Under the pieces are notes generated by a model that saw only the letters and a program-made list of their open reading frames with translations, did no database searches and was not told where the DNA came from. Positions 25,601-38,100 of a stretch of DNA of 64,000 nt are shown here, piece by piece (the stretch's first letter is position 1; every line of letters begins with the position of its first letter). This DNA is from Luscinia megarhynchos (taxonomy: Eukaryota; Chordata; Aves; Passeriformes; Turdidae). The stretch is taken from positions 45,938,770 through 46,002,769 of the forward strand of contig CM067568.1 in the NCBI GenBank assembly GCA_034336665.1, written 5' to 3'. The translations under genes were made by a program, and so were the position numbers.

Positions 25601-26874
25601 CTGCCTCACAACTCCACAAAACTACACTCTTGTAGTCATCCTTTCCGTTCTCTCTGAGTGACCCTTCAAATTGCTCTGGCCTCACACCAGTGTTGACACT
25701 TGTATCTTCCCCCATCTCCTAATATTCACAGTGACTCCCAAGTCTATTCTGTTCGCTGCTGCAGGAATACAAAATCAAATTGTAAAATTGATTGTACATG
25801 GTATTTATACAACAGTTGACTTATTTGAGACCATGTAAACTGGTTATGCACTGATGCCTCCCTGAGCAAGGGTGAAATTCCTGGTCAAACCCAAAGAACA
25901 TTTTCCTTTATTTAGAGGTTTTTAAGACAATCCCCCACAACTAACACAATGATCTCATACCTGTTCTTATAAATCAATTATATCTGTATATACTAAGATT
26001 TTAACAGTTACTTAAAAACTTACACATCTAAAAGATGTCTCCTTTGGTTAGACTCTTCTGCATGGTTAATTTAAATTCATTAACTTCAGCAGAAAATTTA
26101 AAGAGCCACACTGATTTCACCAACTAACATTTATATCATAATATCTGATGCCAAAAAATATTTCTATGCTGTATACTTCAAAGATTTCAGCTATTTTGAA
26201 GATATTAATAAAATACACTAATATTGCAACACTTCCCCTCAAAAGTCACATTACTAACTTCAGTTTCAGTAGTTACCTTCATTAATACCTACATTTAGAT
26301 TTCATAAAAGTGTAGCAAGAACTAAATGCTTACAAACTTTAAGGAATGTCCTGCACAAAATGACAGGAATTCATTTCAGAAAATATACTTTCTCAATGAT
26401 AAAAGGAATCAATTAAGGAAGGAAAGGCTTAGTCAGAAAACCAGACTAGTACTTAGCCTACAATTAAGTTGGAGCTTTGTTTACATTTTCCCCTTGGCAA
26501 GAAAAGGAAGTTATGTCTTCCACATTTCCTGCAACAAGCCCTCTCTGCACTCCCAAAGCATTTTTTTGTTCTGTAACATGAATATGCAAGTTTTACAGAA
26601 CAGTCAAAAAGAGCATCACACATGTTGACATAATGTTGTTTCTGAAAACACACGCACCAATCATGTACACATTTAATTTAATTAATTCAGCAACATCTAC
26701 ACATAACGCACGAACACAGACTTTTAAAGGCTTCAGAGTTAGAAAAGCTTATGGAGTGGTTTTTGTTTAATTATTTGTAAAGGCAAATTTGCCCTTTGAG
26801 CAGACTGTTGATATGCCTTAACTCTTCCTTCTCTCCCCACAAGATCTGAAGCTTTTCAAACGTCCCAGAACACT

Positions 26875-26896
26875 AAAAAAAAAAAAAAAAAAAAAA
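26875..26896. repeat. Poly(A) run, 22 nt
   Basis: This is an uninterrupted A22. The preceding 200 bases resemble no retroposed gene that I recognise, so it is called a simple repeat rather than a retropseudogene tail. Confidence 0.9.
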
Positions 26897-29800
26897 GATT
26901 TTTCAAAGAAATCAAACAAAACTTTTAGAAGAAAAGCAAAAGTCTATTGCATTGCACAAATTACAGAAGTTACTCCATTAAAGAAACCCATTGCTCCTAA
27001 TGTAATTTTAGACCAATTTTTTTCATCTTTCATACTCAACTATCCTCAATACCAAAATTCCTTCACATTCAAAGAAATGGCAAAATGTAGAAACTTTGCC
27101 AGTCTGTGCTCTACTTCTCAAACCTCCTTTGATTCTTCCATTATTTGAAAAGTTCACTAATGTATAGATAAAAGGCAACATTACCACCAAAAAAAAAAAT
27201 CTCCCTTCCCTTTCTACCTAGATGATCATTCCCACTCAACTCTCCATTCATGTTCAATGAACAGAACAGTTCTCAGCTAGATCAGTTTCCAGGTTAACAA
27301 AAATAAAAGGCTCATTTCAATAAGGAAACACATTAATCTTGTATATGTGGAAAAAATGCCAAGTTCCCTTTTCTTCCAAACATAAAACAAGGATGAAACT
27401 CCAGATCCACAAGATATTTACATAAAAGCACCCTCACTGAAGTTGAAGATTGCTAGTGCCTAATACAATCAAGCTTTGATGCAGCTAACACTCAGTCACA
27501 AAATATGGCATTTTCCAAATTAATTCTCCAGCAAAAATAAGTTGGTACTAAAAAAAGAATGAGAGAAGAAGGGAAGAAGGAGAAAGGACAGCACTTGCCC
27601 AAGGTAGTGGTGGGGAAATACCTAGATTGGCACGAATCTGTTAATCCAAAGGGGAAACTTAGAGCCAATAATTAACTGAGAAATTATGCAGTAACAAAAT
27701 TACCTCAGATCTTCTCAGCGGAGAAATTCAAATGTCTTGAGAAACTTAGAACAAGATATGACAAATTTTGTTTTTGGGAAAGCCCTGAGTAGTATAAACA
27801 GCTATTTTAGAAAGTTTGTAATAAGACTGTGCTTCTGATTAACATCATTTTCAGAAGACATGTAATTTAAGCTTTAAAATCAACTTCAAGTAGTAACTGC
27901 CCTGGTTATAACATCAAAGACTGTGGTCAAATGCAATTAAAGACAAGCAGCTTTGATGCAGTGCAGAAATACATACAGGAGACACTTTACCAGAGGTTAC
28001 CAGGTCTTCAGATCCATGCCTAGAACTACAAAATACAATTAGATAGGTCTTATACTGTATGCTAACCTTACTGTGTTAGAAGGGTATTTTGGCATTTCAA
28101 GTCCAAATATACATTTCCAGGAGTGCTTAATGGAGGAATAAACCCTATAGAGATTTTATTGACCAAATAAGCAGGAGGTACTTTTTGACCTAAATAATGT
28201 ACCTTTTAATGCATTTTAAAAAAAGGATACATCAAATTATTCTCTTCGATATTATCTTTGGCTGTACAAAAAAACCTCTAAAAATGAAAACTATTTGCCA
28301 AGATAGGATTTGAGAATTTAAAGCAGTAAACACACATTCTTATCCAAAATTTAGATAAGCTAATCACTCATGAAAATAAACTGCAGAGAAGATGGAGCCA
28401 CTTGATACACTGGGAGTGTAGGGGGGCTCACAAGGACTGAGTAGCTCCTCATGCTGTCACATGCATCCCTTTGTAGAAATTCTGGTGCTTACATCCAGCT
28501 CACCAGTAACAACTATTGCCTCTCAGAACCTACACAGCTTAGATTATTCCTCATTCAGTACCAAGGCCTTCACTACACTGAGTAACACAAAGCTTCCCAT
28601 CTCCAGCGTGCATTTTGTCAACTCAGCATTCTTATACCTTGCTTGTCTCTGTGGTATAATAAAAAAAATTTTCGAAGACTTCCTAGAAGTACCTCGTTAT
28701 AGACTGGCAAACATATTTTCAACTTAAAATGACAGTATAAGCAATTTGATGTATTTCAGAGAGCAGCAGTCACTATCAGAACGACTGTGAAGAAATCCAT
28801 GAACCTATTCTCTTCTCCACCTGCATGCTAGACATTTTATATGCATTTCATTTAATCTCTCAGAATATCTGAAATTGAGATGTCCAGTATAGGATGAGGT
28901 ACAAGACATCAGCCTTTAATATATTCACGTGCTTTGTTAGCCTGGGATTTCTTAGGGTTTTTTAAATGGGTAATACAAAATTCCACTGTGTATATGCCTA
29001 CACTCCTTCCTTCTTCAAGATGAAATCTTCTGGTCATTCAGTTAAGTATCACAAGCAGCTTTAGAGGTTGTTAGCCATTTATGTATTTTAAGACATACAT
29101 CTGGGTACGTGAGAAAAATCTTTAAATACCCCCACATGTAAAAAGAACTTCAGCACAACCTCATCCTATACACTGCAGAATTTAAGTGGATAAGCACTAT
29201 AATTATTACAGCAGCAGGAAGGCTTTAAATAAGACATCTTTCTAGACAAAGTCAAAAAATCACCAAATCCACAGCAAACCCAGTTCTAACAGTCAACGAA
29301 CCACTTCTCCCCCACCTTTACATCAAAAATCATCATTTGAAAAAAGCTAAAGCAGAAGATCAAAAGAGATCAAAGAATAAAGGAGCACCAGTCCACAAAA
29401 TACTGTCTTGTTGCATTCTGATTGTATTTGTTAAGTTAGAATGCTTTTAATCAGCTCTCAAGCAGCATTTCCAATATTGGGGTCAGGAGAAAAAAAAGCA
29501 TGAAAAGATACTTTTGTCACTCATTCTGATTATTTTTAAAGCACTTAAAATAACCTACCCATTTACAGAAGTGTTTTATATTCTTCAATGCAGTACAGAG
29601 ATCTGAAGTAGCAGATGATAAGCAAAGCAGCACTTCAGTTTCTCACTAATGCAATGTGATCTACTCAGTCACTCAAAAATATTTCAATTTTCATATAAAT
29701 AGGTATAAAGTTTTACTCATGCTGGATGCCTTCACAAGACACTAGTATTACTGCTCTTTGTATATAAAACCTTGATTAAAATCTCAGCGGCAGAATATGA

Positions 29801-32296
29801 GAACAATCTTCTCTCACCCAAACTGCAATTTAAAATACACAGTCAAGCACACACAGATACATTTTGCAGTTCTACTGATCCCACAGAGCTTCAGCAAGTT
29901 CTGGGTCACAAAATAATAATCCAAACTAAGGAACCAAGCAGCAGTCACTTATTACATTACTGTTTCCATCAGCTCCTTCGAGTTTAGCCATTGTTACCAT
30001 CAGCAAATGGTAAAATGTCCTGATAGTTATCAGACTAGGTTTTAACAGATCTTGGACAAGGTTTCCAAATTAGAGAAATCCTACATATCATTAACTAGCT
30101 TCATCTCTTTCTGAAGCACTTCCCACTAGATAATGAAAAAGATCATAAATTATGAAGAAAAACAGATTAATCTTAAAAGCTACAAGTTACCATAATGAAA
30201 TGATCCTGTAAGAAAGAGGGGAGAGTACAGATAAAAAGGCTGTTTAACAATAGGGGAATCACAATAACTGCAGAACTAGAAAGATATTATTTAAGAGATT
30301 TTAAAAAATTAAATTCTACCCTTCACCGTTTACTACAGTGGGTTGGAAACAGGGTACAAGAGGAAAGAAAAGCAAGGATGAATACAAAACATCCAGTCTT
30401 TTTAATACAGGAAGAACTGAACATACAATGATGTTTGAGTGCCATAAAAAATATACAGTATGAATGACCACTGAATTCAGACAAAATCTGAGGACAAAGA
30501 TCACATAGGATTTAGAAAACAATCAGTCAGTTATAGAGGTAACAGCACATGGTTCAAAAGTTCAAAAAACAAAGTAAGATCACTTAGAAGACACTTCTGC
30601 AACGCAAAACTGATTTAAGAAGATGTTGCCCAAAACTCTATACTTCCACACTTAGTACTGAAAGTTTCTTCTTAATCAGTTTTGACTGCTGTTAAAATTT
30701 TTCTTGCATGTTTCAGCACTCAAAAATCTAAATAACCAGTTCAAATCCACTGATGATAGAAAATCCCCAACAGGCTGGACATGTCTGCAAGGCCAACAGC
30801 AGTTAAAGTTCATATTCAGTAGTGTCTGGTGTAAGCTTGCACAACACCTGCACACAATGGAGCAAACAAACCAGATTTAAATTTAACTAAGTACATAGTT
30901 AGGTATGTACTTGATTCCAACACATCAAGCAACACAGCTCCACCCCAACCCCCTTTACCTCCTTGGCCCCAGCTCTACACTGTGTGAGCAAACTGACTTT
31001 CCACAGCAATGTGCTGACCCAGATGAAGGCTCTGACATGAAGTTATTTCGTGCTTTAGTGGTTTATTTTTCATACAGATCAATTTCCTGAATGTTTCCGA
31101 GTGAAGCCATGTAAACAGCCCTACCAACACAGCTGAGGGGACAGTGCAGGAAGTAAGGAAAAGCAGCAGTGGACTGAAAGTGTTTAAACTATCAATTTTG
31201 CCACTGAGCATCTACCAAGAGCCTCAGAGGTGTCCTTACTACTGTGGGTTCCCTCTGCCAGTGGGATAGGGAATAGAATCAGAAGGCAAAGAAAAAACAA
31301 TGCAGTAAAACGCATGGGTTGAGATAAGGACAGTTTAATAATTGAAATAAACCAAAATATAATAATCATATTATAATAACAATTTACATCTCCTAGCATC
31401 CATTCATTACATAGAAAGCATCATTACTGATTGTATCCTCCTTGGGAGACATGCAGGACCGACTGGATGGGTGTAAAATGCAAGACTAGAATCAAATGTG
31501 GCATGTGCAGCCCCTTCTTATAGCTCAGGCATACTGGTAAGCCAACACAGGAAAGAGCATTCAAAAAATCCACTACAGCTTCTATCCAAAGATTTAAGGA
31601 TACTCACAAGACTTATACTTCAAAGAACCTGGGAAATGAAACAAAGCAATAGCTAGATGACTCACTGGAAGCTCATCTAACACATCTGAACTATGATTCC
31701 TGGTCCCCACTGCATGTACAATAAAGTTGTGAATCAGGTTTCAAGACCAGTGTGAGAAAAAGGGAAAAGCAATTGATTTGGCAACAGAGATCAAAAGCCA
31801 TGTAAATATGTTAAGAAAAAGCAAACAAAAAGAAATTTAGAGTTAATACTAAAACTTGCAGTTCTCTATCAAGATTTGCTGTAGGAGCAGATTTGCATCA
31901 GTCTCATTAGGAATATAGTTATTTCATCTTAAGTGCAATCTCAGTTTCCTTATAGATCTATTTATTGATTAATGTGAACTGCACATATCCCATCAATATG
32001 TTCGTAGGATGTTTTCATTCATCTCACAGTTTGCCTCTGAAAGGCAGCCAGCCACAACTATCTTCATCACCACAGTGTACCCAAACATCAGAACAAACTC
32101 CCCTTTTCTTGCATGTGGTCTGGTGCATCAAGAACAAACAAGTATCAGGATGGCAGAGGAGCAAGCAGGGTTAGTGTCCCACCTCCTCCTATGGCCATGT
32201 GCAGGACCCCAAGACACCACACCACCAATGCAGCTTGCTAACAGGACAGAAGGAGACCTTGTCCCAGCCTAAAATTCATCCCCAACAAACCTTGAG

Positions 32297-32322
32297 ATTA
32301 ATTGTCATCAGTGACAATTAAT
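32297..32322. repeat. Perfect 11-bp inverted repeat with 4-nt loop
   Basis: ATTAATTGTCA, then TCAG, then TGACAATTAAT. Each arm joins a homeodomain-like TAATTG/CAATTA core to a TGTCA/TGACA half-site. It could be a paired binding site or a chance hairpin; position within BTBD7 intron 1 gives no further clue. Confidence 0.8.
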
Positions 32323-34667
32323 TTGTAAACCTGACACTATGTATGCAGCAACTTAAAAGGTCGCTTTCAAAACGAAGACTCAATATTTTGTTGTTAATTC
32401 ATCAAGCTCTGGAAGTTTCACTGAATTAAATTTAAAAAGCTGTCTGCAAAGGCAGCACATTCTACTCCAATTTAACAGTGAGCAACATAGCTTCATAACA
32501 CAAAGTCTGGAGCTCATCAGACTTCAGGCTTCTCAGCTTGAAGACTAAGAGGGGAAAAAAATTAGAAATCACTATGACAAATCCATGCAAGTCTTTCAGG
32601 AGAGCTTATAAAAGTAGCTCTATTCTTTCATGTACGAGTCTGCAAATCAGTCCATGCCAACTATAAGCATTATACCACCACTTTATCTATGACTCAGCAA
32701 GGGAATCTGGACATATGAAGAGAATTCACTTCCTAATGTAAGGATTTTTAAGATGGCAACAATTACAACAATGCCACAGTAAATGAACCAAGACAACTTG
32801 TGACCGTGCCCTTGTATGTTTAAGCAAACAAACTAGATTAGAATGTCAAATCCATTCATAGATTGGCTAAAGTTTGAAAGCAAGTAAAACAATGCTTAGT
32901 GCAGCTGAGCTGAAATACAAAGGATTCAACAGCTGTTTTCACCTCCAATGAACAAAAACAAATACTAGCTGTACATTCAACACAAAACACTGAGGTCCAT
33001 TTCCAAGATTACCTGTGTGCAGCCCAACTATGCAAGTCTGACTTTAGAGCTGAATACAAGCCAGTGAGGAATTGGCAGCTTTGTGTTGTAACTTAAGATA
33101 CAAGCTCGGTTTACTGAGACATTCATCACATGTTTACATATAAGCACGAACAGATAGTACTGTTTACAGGACATTAATTGACACAGCAAAGTAGCAAGTT
33201 CTTAAATGGCTCAATAATGCTTTGGTCCATCAACTGAGACTAGCTATCTAGTTGATAAATTATTCCAAAAAGGGAGAAAACATCACAATCCGTACCTTCC
33301 CAGTACATAATCTTCATACAGATATTCTACATAATAAGCACACAGACCTTGCCTTGTACACATCACGGTCCACAGAATCTCTGCGTTACTAAGAGACTTC
33401 TGTACCATATCCTCATATGTAACATCTACAGAATAATTTTTGTTACACTGGTAGTAGAATCTTAGTCAACAAGGGGTGGAGGAAGAAGTATTTTCATTGA
33501 ATTCTTTAGTAAAAGGTTCAAATGGAGAAGGATCTAAGAAATTTCCCCCCCCACTCTGTGTGAAGGACACTAATACAGAACTAGGATGAAAGATTTGAAA
33601 CAATAAAGGTGAAGCTTAGGAGACTCATCCTCTTCCCTAAGATCTTTCAGACAAAGAAGGTAAAGCTTTACCTGCACAAGCTTTTCAGTGTCTCAACACG
33701 AGTTTCAAGGTTTAAATTTTTTTTATCTGAGCTACTGTTTTTACTTTCTCCATTTCTAAATGAAAACAGAGCATGCAATATGTGGTAAAACCTGAGGTGA
33801 TCAAATCCCAGTGGTGTATCTGCCAAACACTTTAAATTTGTTATTATATTACACTGGTTTGAAGCAAAGCCTCAAGCAATGCTACACCGCCTAAGGTAAA
33901 TTCTCACACAAACTACCATTGCATCAACACGTATTTTATTATCCCACTGTCGTATTTTATGTTAGTAGTCGACATGTGTGTCATCTTTCACCCAACGGCC
34001 TCCAATGGGATGGCGGGGAAGAGCAAGTAGAAACACGAACCAAGAGAAAAGCACTTATCCCTCTGGCAGCAGGAATATTCCAGAGGCACGAGCGAGCACA
34101 TCACCTGGAGAGCTCTCCAAGTTTCTCCAGGCACAGCGCGGCAACACCCGTACAGAGAGGAGCGGGACGCATCCCGGGGCAGCAGCCGTCCCCAGGCCAG
34201 GGCGCGGGACGGGCGGAGCGGCACCGGCGGGAGCCCCGAGCGCCGGCCCGGCACGGGCGGAGCTGCGGGAGCGGAGCCCCGCGCCAGCTCCTGCGGGAGG
34301 CGCCTCACGCACCTCTCCAGCTCCGCGGGAGCTGCGCCGGGGCGGAAGGGAGAGGAGGAAGGGGAGAAGAGAGGGAAGGGGCGGCGAGGCAGGACCCGAC
34401 AGCGCGGACAGGCACAGCCGAGGCCGCCGCCGCTCCGGACCGCAGACCCTGCGGGCCGGGAGCGGCACGGGGAGCGAGGCTCCTTCCTGCGGCCCCGCGG
34501 AGCTGCGGGCTGCCAGCGGCGCGGCGGGACAAGCTGCCCGCAGCCGGCCCGGCGGGGCGCGCACCGAGCCCCGCCGTGGGGGCGTCCACGGTCTCGCCCC
34601 CTCCCCTCCGCCATCGTGACACCAAGCCCGCGTCCCCCTCCCAGCCCGGCTTCCCGCGGTGCCTCAC

Positions 34668-34760
34668 CTCCGGCAGCCGCTCGCCGCCGCCATCCTCCCG
34701 CTCAGCGCCGCCCGCTCCCGCCCGGCCCCGCTCCGGCCGCCGCCATTTTGCTCCCGAGCC
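34668..34760 (-). other. BTBD7: BTBD7 exon 1 (5' UTR), 5' end approximate
   Basis: A strong donor (CGGAG|GTGAGG, 34668/34667) closes a GC-rich segment with AATGGCGGC/GATGGCGGC motifs of the YY1 type that mark many TATA-less start regions. Splicing to the exon-2 acceptor gives a 5' leader with further upstream ATGs. The ATG at 34746-34744 opens a 14-codon ORF ending at 34702. The ATG at 34693-34691 opens a 19-codon ORF that crosses the junction and ends in exon 2 at 16581. The transcription start is not visible and 34760 is an estimate. A direct exon 1 to exon 2 splice is an inference. Confidence 0.55.
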
Positions 34761-34834
34761 CCAGGCTCGGCCGGGCAGCGGGAGCGCGCACGGCGCCTGC
34801 GCGGCCGCGGCGCTGCGGAGCGCGAGCCACGTGG
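34737..34834 (-). promoter_or_regulatory. BTBD7: BTBD7 core promoter motifs (YY1-like, NRF1-like, CACGTG box)
   Basis: Upstream of the donor, on the minus strand, lie an AAAATGGCGGC motif (about 34739-34749, YY1 type) and clustered GCGCGCA/TGCGCGG half-sites (about 34783-34806) resembling NRF1 sites. There is also a perfect CCACGTGG E-box (34827-34834). No TATA box is evident. These are motif matches by eye; occupancy is unknown. Confidence 0.5.
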
Positions 34835-34857
34835 TCCGGGGGGCTGGGCGGGGCTGA

Positions 34858-35067
34858 GGGGCGGGGCACGGGGCGGGGCTGAGGGGAGGCCCGGAACCGA
34901 GGGGCGGGGCACGGGGCGGGGCTGAGGGGAGGCCCGGAACTGAGGGGCGGGGCACGGGGCGGGGCTGAGGGGAGGCCCGGAACTGAGGGGCGGGGCACGG
35001 GGCGGGGCTGAGGGGAGGCCCGGAACTGAGGGGCGGGGCACGGGGCGGGGCTGAGGGCCGGGACCGA
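34858..35067. repeat. 43-bp GC-box minisatellite, 5 copies
   Basis: Four 43-bp units lie at 34858-34900, 34901-34943, 34944-34986 and 34987-35029. A shortened 38-nt fifth unit lies at 35030-35067. Full units differ only at AACCGA versus AACTGA near their end. Each holds two GGGGCGGGGC boxes (Sp1/KLF consensus) and four runs of four G separated by loops of 1, 3 and 1 nt, a G-quadruplex pattern on the plus strand. It sits roughly 100-300 bp upstream of the inferred BTBD7 start. Confidence 0.95.
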
Positions 35068-35110
35068 GGGGTCGGCGCGGGGCGGGAGGCGGGTCCCGGT
35101 GGGTTGAGGG

Positions 35111-38100
35111 CCTCGGTTCTTTTCCCCGCACAGCTGGTTCAGGGAAGAGCGGAGCTCGGCGTGTGTTCCACGCGAATCCCCGTTCCAACGTGCACTGCCT
35201 GCTTTGTGTGACATATCTCCCAAGCTTGTTGCCATGCCCAGATGCAGAGGTGTCTGCAGTGTAAATGGTGTGTCAGCACATGTTCTTTGTCCTTGAGACT
35301 AACGTAAGCCGCTTACATTAAGCCTATGTCTGTCTCATTGCTTTGCCAAACTGCTATGAGCTTGTTAGAGGCAGGGCACAGTCCGATTCCAGTCCTATTG
35401 CTCATACAGGGAATATATACTGTTCACCTGGAAATAAACTCCCACCACCTTTCCAACTCCTGATAACCTCTCTCAGCATGAGAAATTAGTATTTCACTCG
35501 TCTAGGTGAAAGTAGGTGCCAGCAGTAAAGACGCTGTTCCCACCGTTGCTGGTACCACGCCCGCTACATTTTCTTCAAAGAAAGGTGCATGTTGATACAG
35601 TCGGGATCAGCACATATCTACTAACATGTCTGTAAGATCACTGTTTGCTAAATCAGTGAGAGTGACCAAAAACATGTATCAGCATTTTATTACAACCATA
35701 AAAACTCTTCAGTGAACTGAACAACTTGTGCCCGCGAAAAGAATGAAGCACCACATGTCTGTATATGAGAAGGTCTGAGAGAATTCCATGCATGGGCCAA
35801 AAATCTGATTAAATCACATGCTAGAAAATACTTAGCAAGCTGAAAGCCAAATCTGTGATCATTCCTGGTTGGTAAAAGCAAGCTATGACTGATTACATCC
35901 CCTCCTGATTCTGCTGACAGTCCATTTCTGGAGGAAAGCCTTCCTGCCACTTGGCATCCTGCTGGCCTCCATCTCTGTAATTAACTTGCCTGAAAGCTGC
36001 CGACCTCCCTAACTACCACTTGGCAGAGCATCCCATAGTGCTCAGCAGCTTACCAAGGAGCTCGGGATAAAACAACCTCTAATATATATGCCCATATATT
36101 AGACTGTTTTCTTGCTGGTTTCAGCCTAAAAACAGAGGAAAAATGCAGTTGGGTTTATAGGCAGTATTATGTACTCCTCAGGGTTTTAACCATCTTAATA
36201 ATTTATATGTTGTCTGATATTGTAATATACCAGAGCCTCACAAACTTTGCCTTCCATATCTGTGCAGTACCAGAGATGAAGGAATCCTTATAATTGGAAT
36301 TTAATCAATGAAGTTCATGCTGCCAGGGTTATGCTTGTGTCTGTTCAAGGGGGGGCTATTTCTTGTAAATGGGATGTCTCTGCAAGCTGTTGTTCCTGTT
36401 GTTGCTGTTGTCATGAGAGCTTATAAAATTGACTGGCAGGCAGAGCTCAGCCTCTTTGAGCTAGTGTCTACTAGAGCCTTCCCACCTTCTATTTCTGTCT
36501 CTTTTCTTGCACCTGCCTAAGCCTGCTTTCCATTTCCTGCTATTAGAAGTCTTGATATGAAATACCATATACACAGTGTTCATCTTAGTTTTATTTTACC
36601 CTGTTTTTTTATAGAATTGTGTTATATATGTTCATATTGCCTGCCTGGACATATGAGGATTTGGGTCTAAGACCTCTGTGCTAAAATATTTTTAACTCAT
36701 TGATCCATTTCTCATTTGGGTCCTTATGCACACTGCAACTTCAGGAAAGGCTGAGCCACAAAAGTCAGGCAACCATTGAAACAATTGAAAATTAAACTGC
36801 AGTAGTTTTAAAACACATGGAACTGTTAATTTAAATATACCTGTTATGAGAAATTGTTGCAGATGAGGTTCTTAAATATGAACAGTGTGAGACAACCCCA
36901 GCCTCTCCATGTCATTAATGATTTACAATATCATTGTTACAATTATAGCAGTGGCTTGCTGAGAGCAGCATAGAAGTAAGAACAAAGTTGAAATTGAAGT
37001 TAAATAAGTAAGGTTCAAGTCACAGACCTCTTAGACTGAAGGGAAAGAGTACACCAGTTTGGTTTGCAAGTGAGAGGAACCACTCATGAATTTGTTCCCA
37101 AAGTTCTGTTGTTAGGTGAGAAAGACCAGTCAATTCTCCACAAACCTGGCTCATAATCTTATAGGTAATGAAAATGAGAAAGGAAAACAAGTCTTGCAGG
37201 CTGAATGTTTGTTTTGTTAGTAGTCTTTTTTTAGTATTCTAATACCATTAACTAGAATGTAGTCAAAATGAATGGTTAGATTAAAGTACAAAGACCTTGC
37301 TTTGCAATAGTCATCCTTCTAGTAGCTAAAATAAACCTTCTTTCTTATGACTCAGAGACAAACAGTGTGTTGGGTAACAGTTTAGGGGAGACATCTGGCA
37401 GGTTGGAAGCGAGGATGACTACCATGTGCTTTCTTTTACTTTAGAGTTGAAGGCATAGAGGTCAGTGTGCCCTTGACTGCAGCACACTGTCACTGTCTTT
37501 GAGGATTGTGTGGTCTCGTGGACCAGACAGCTGCAAGCACACCAAAGTAAGCTGACTAAGTCCTTCTGCCACCTGAGATCTTGGTGCAGAAGACAAGTTA
37601 TAAAACACTGAGTTACAAACCTTGCTGTGGAGGAGTGGGAAATGGAAGCTAATTGCATTTACATGCAGGTAATGTGTTTTCTGAGATGAGAGGATATGAG
37701 ATTCACACTGTCTGACAAACACCCCCAGAGCATGTGCACTCACATCACTTCCCTGATCATTTCATTATAATCCTCACCCCACATTCTGAGAAATAAATTC
37801 ATCTTCTGTTTTTATCAGTATTGAAATATGTTTGGTTTGATCAATTTAAAATAATCTCTTGATGTCCCAATGAATAACATCTTATATATGCCTTAAATAT
37901 TGTAAAATGTCATCTCCTCTTTAGAACAGAGAGCAGAGTGAAAATCTGTCTGAGCTGCAAAACGGTTCTCAGTACCTCTGCTCATACAGAATGATTCAGT
38001 GCTTTATTCATGGTTTTGCAGGGACTTCTATAAAACACTTACTAATAATAATCACTGTACATATACAGTGCATTTTATCTACAAACTCAAGAGTGTTAGG

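Larger units (their letters stand above)
16615..34667 (-). other. BTBD7: BTBD7 intron 1
   Basis: This 18-kb first intron lies between a donor in the CpG island (GAG|GTGAGG, 34668/34667) and the exon-2 acceptor. It is mostly AT-rich and without recognisable genes. It contains a 22-nt poly(A) run, a perfect palindrome at 32297-32322 and a somewhat GC-richer patch at 17480-17960. Additional 5' UTR exons could be hidden in it; they cannot be recognised from sequence alone. Confidence 0.75.
34090..35110. promoter_or_regulatory. BTBD7: CpG island at the BTBD7 promoter
   Basis: GC content rises sharply from the AT-rich intron at about 34090 and falls again after about 35110. CG dinucleotides are dense throughout. 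Long open frames in all directions here (up to 312 codons) are the usual result of GC-rich DNA with few stop codons. They are arginine, proline, alanine and glycine-rich, without any domain. Confidence 0.85.

Noticed and set aside
26700..26896. Possible processed pseudogene ending in the A22 run
   Set aside because: No coding similarity or target-site duplication could be recognised before the poly(A).
33919..34857. 312-codon plus-strand ORF and overlapping 174-216-codon minus-strand ORFs in the BTBD7 CpG island
   Set aside because: Composition is Arg/Pro/Ala/Gly-rich low complexity caused by GC-rich DNA with few stops. There is no domain, and the minus-strand ORFs run through the minisatellite.
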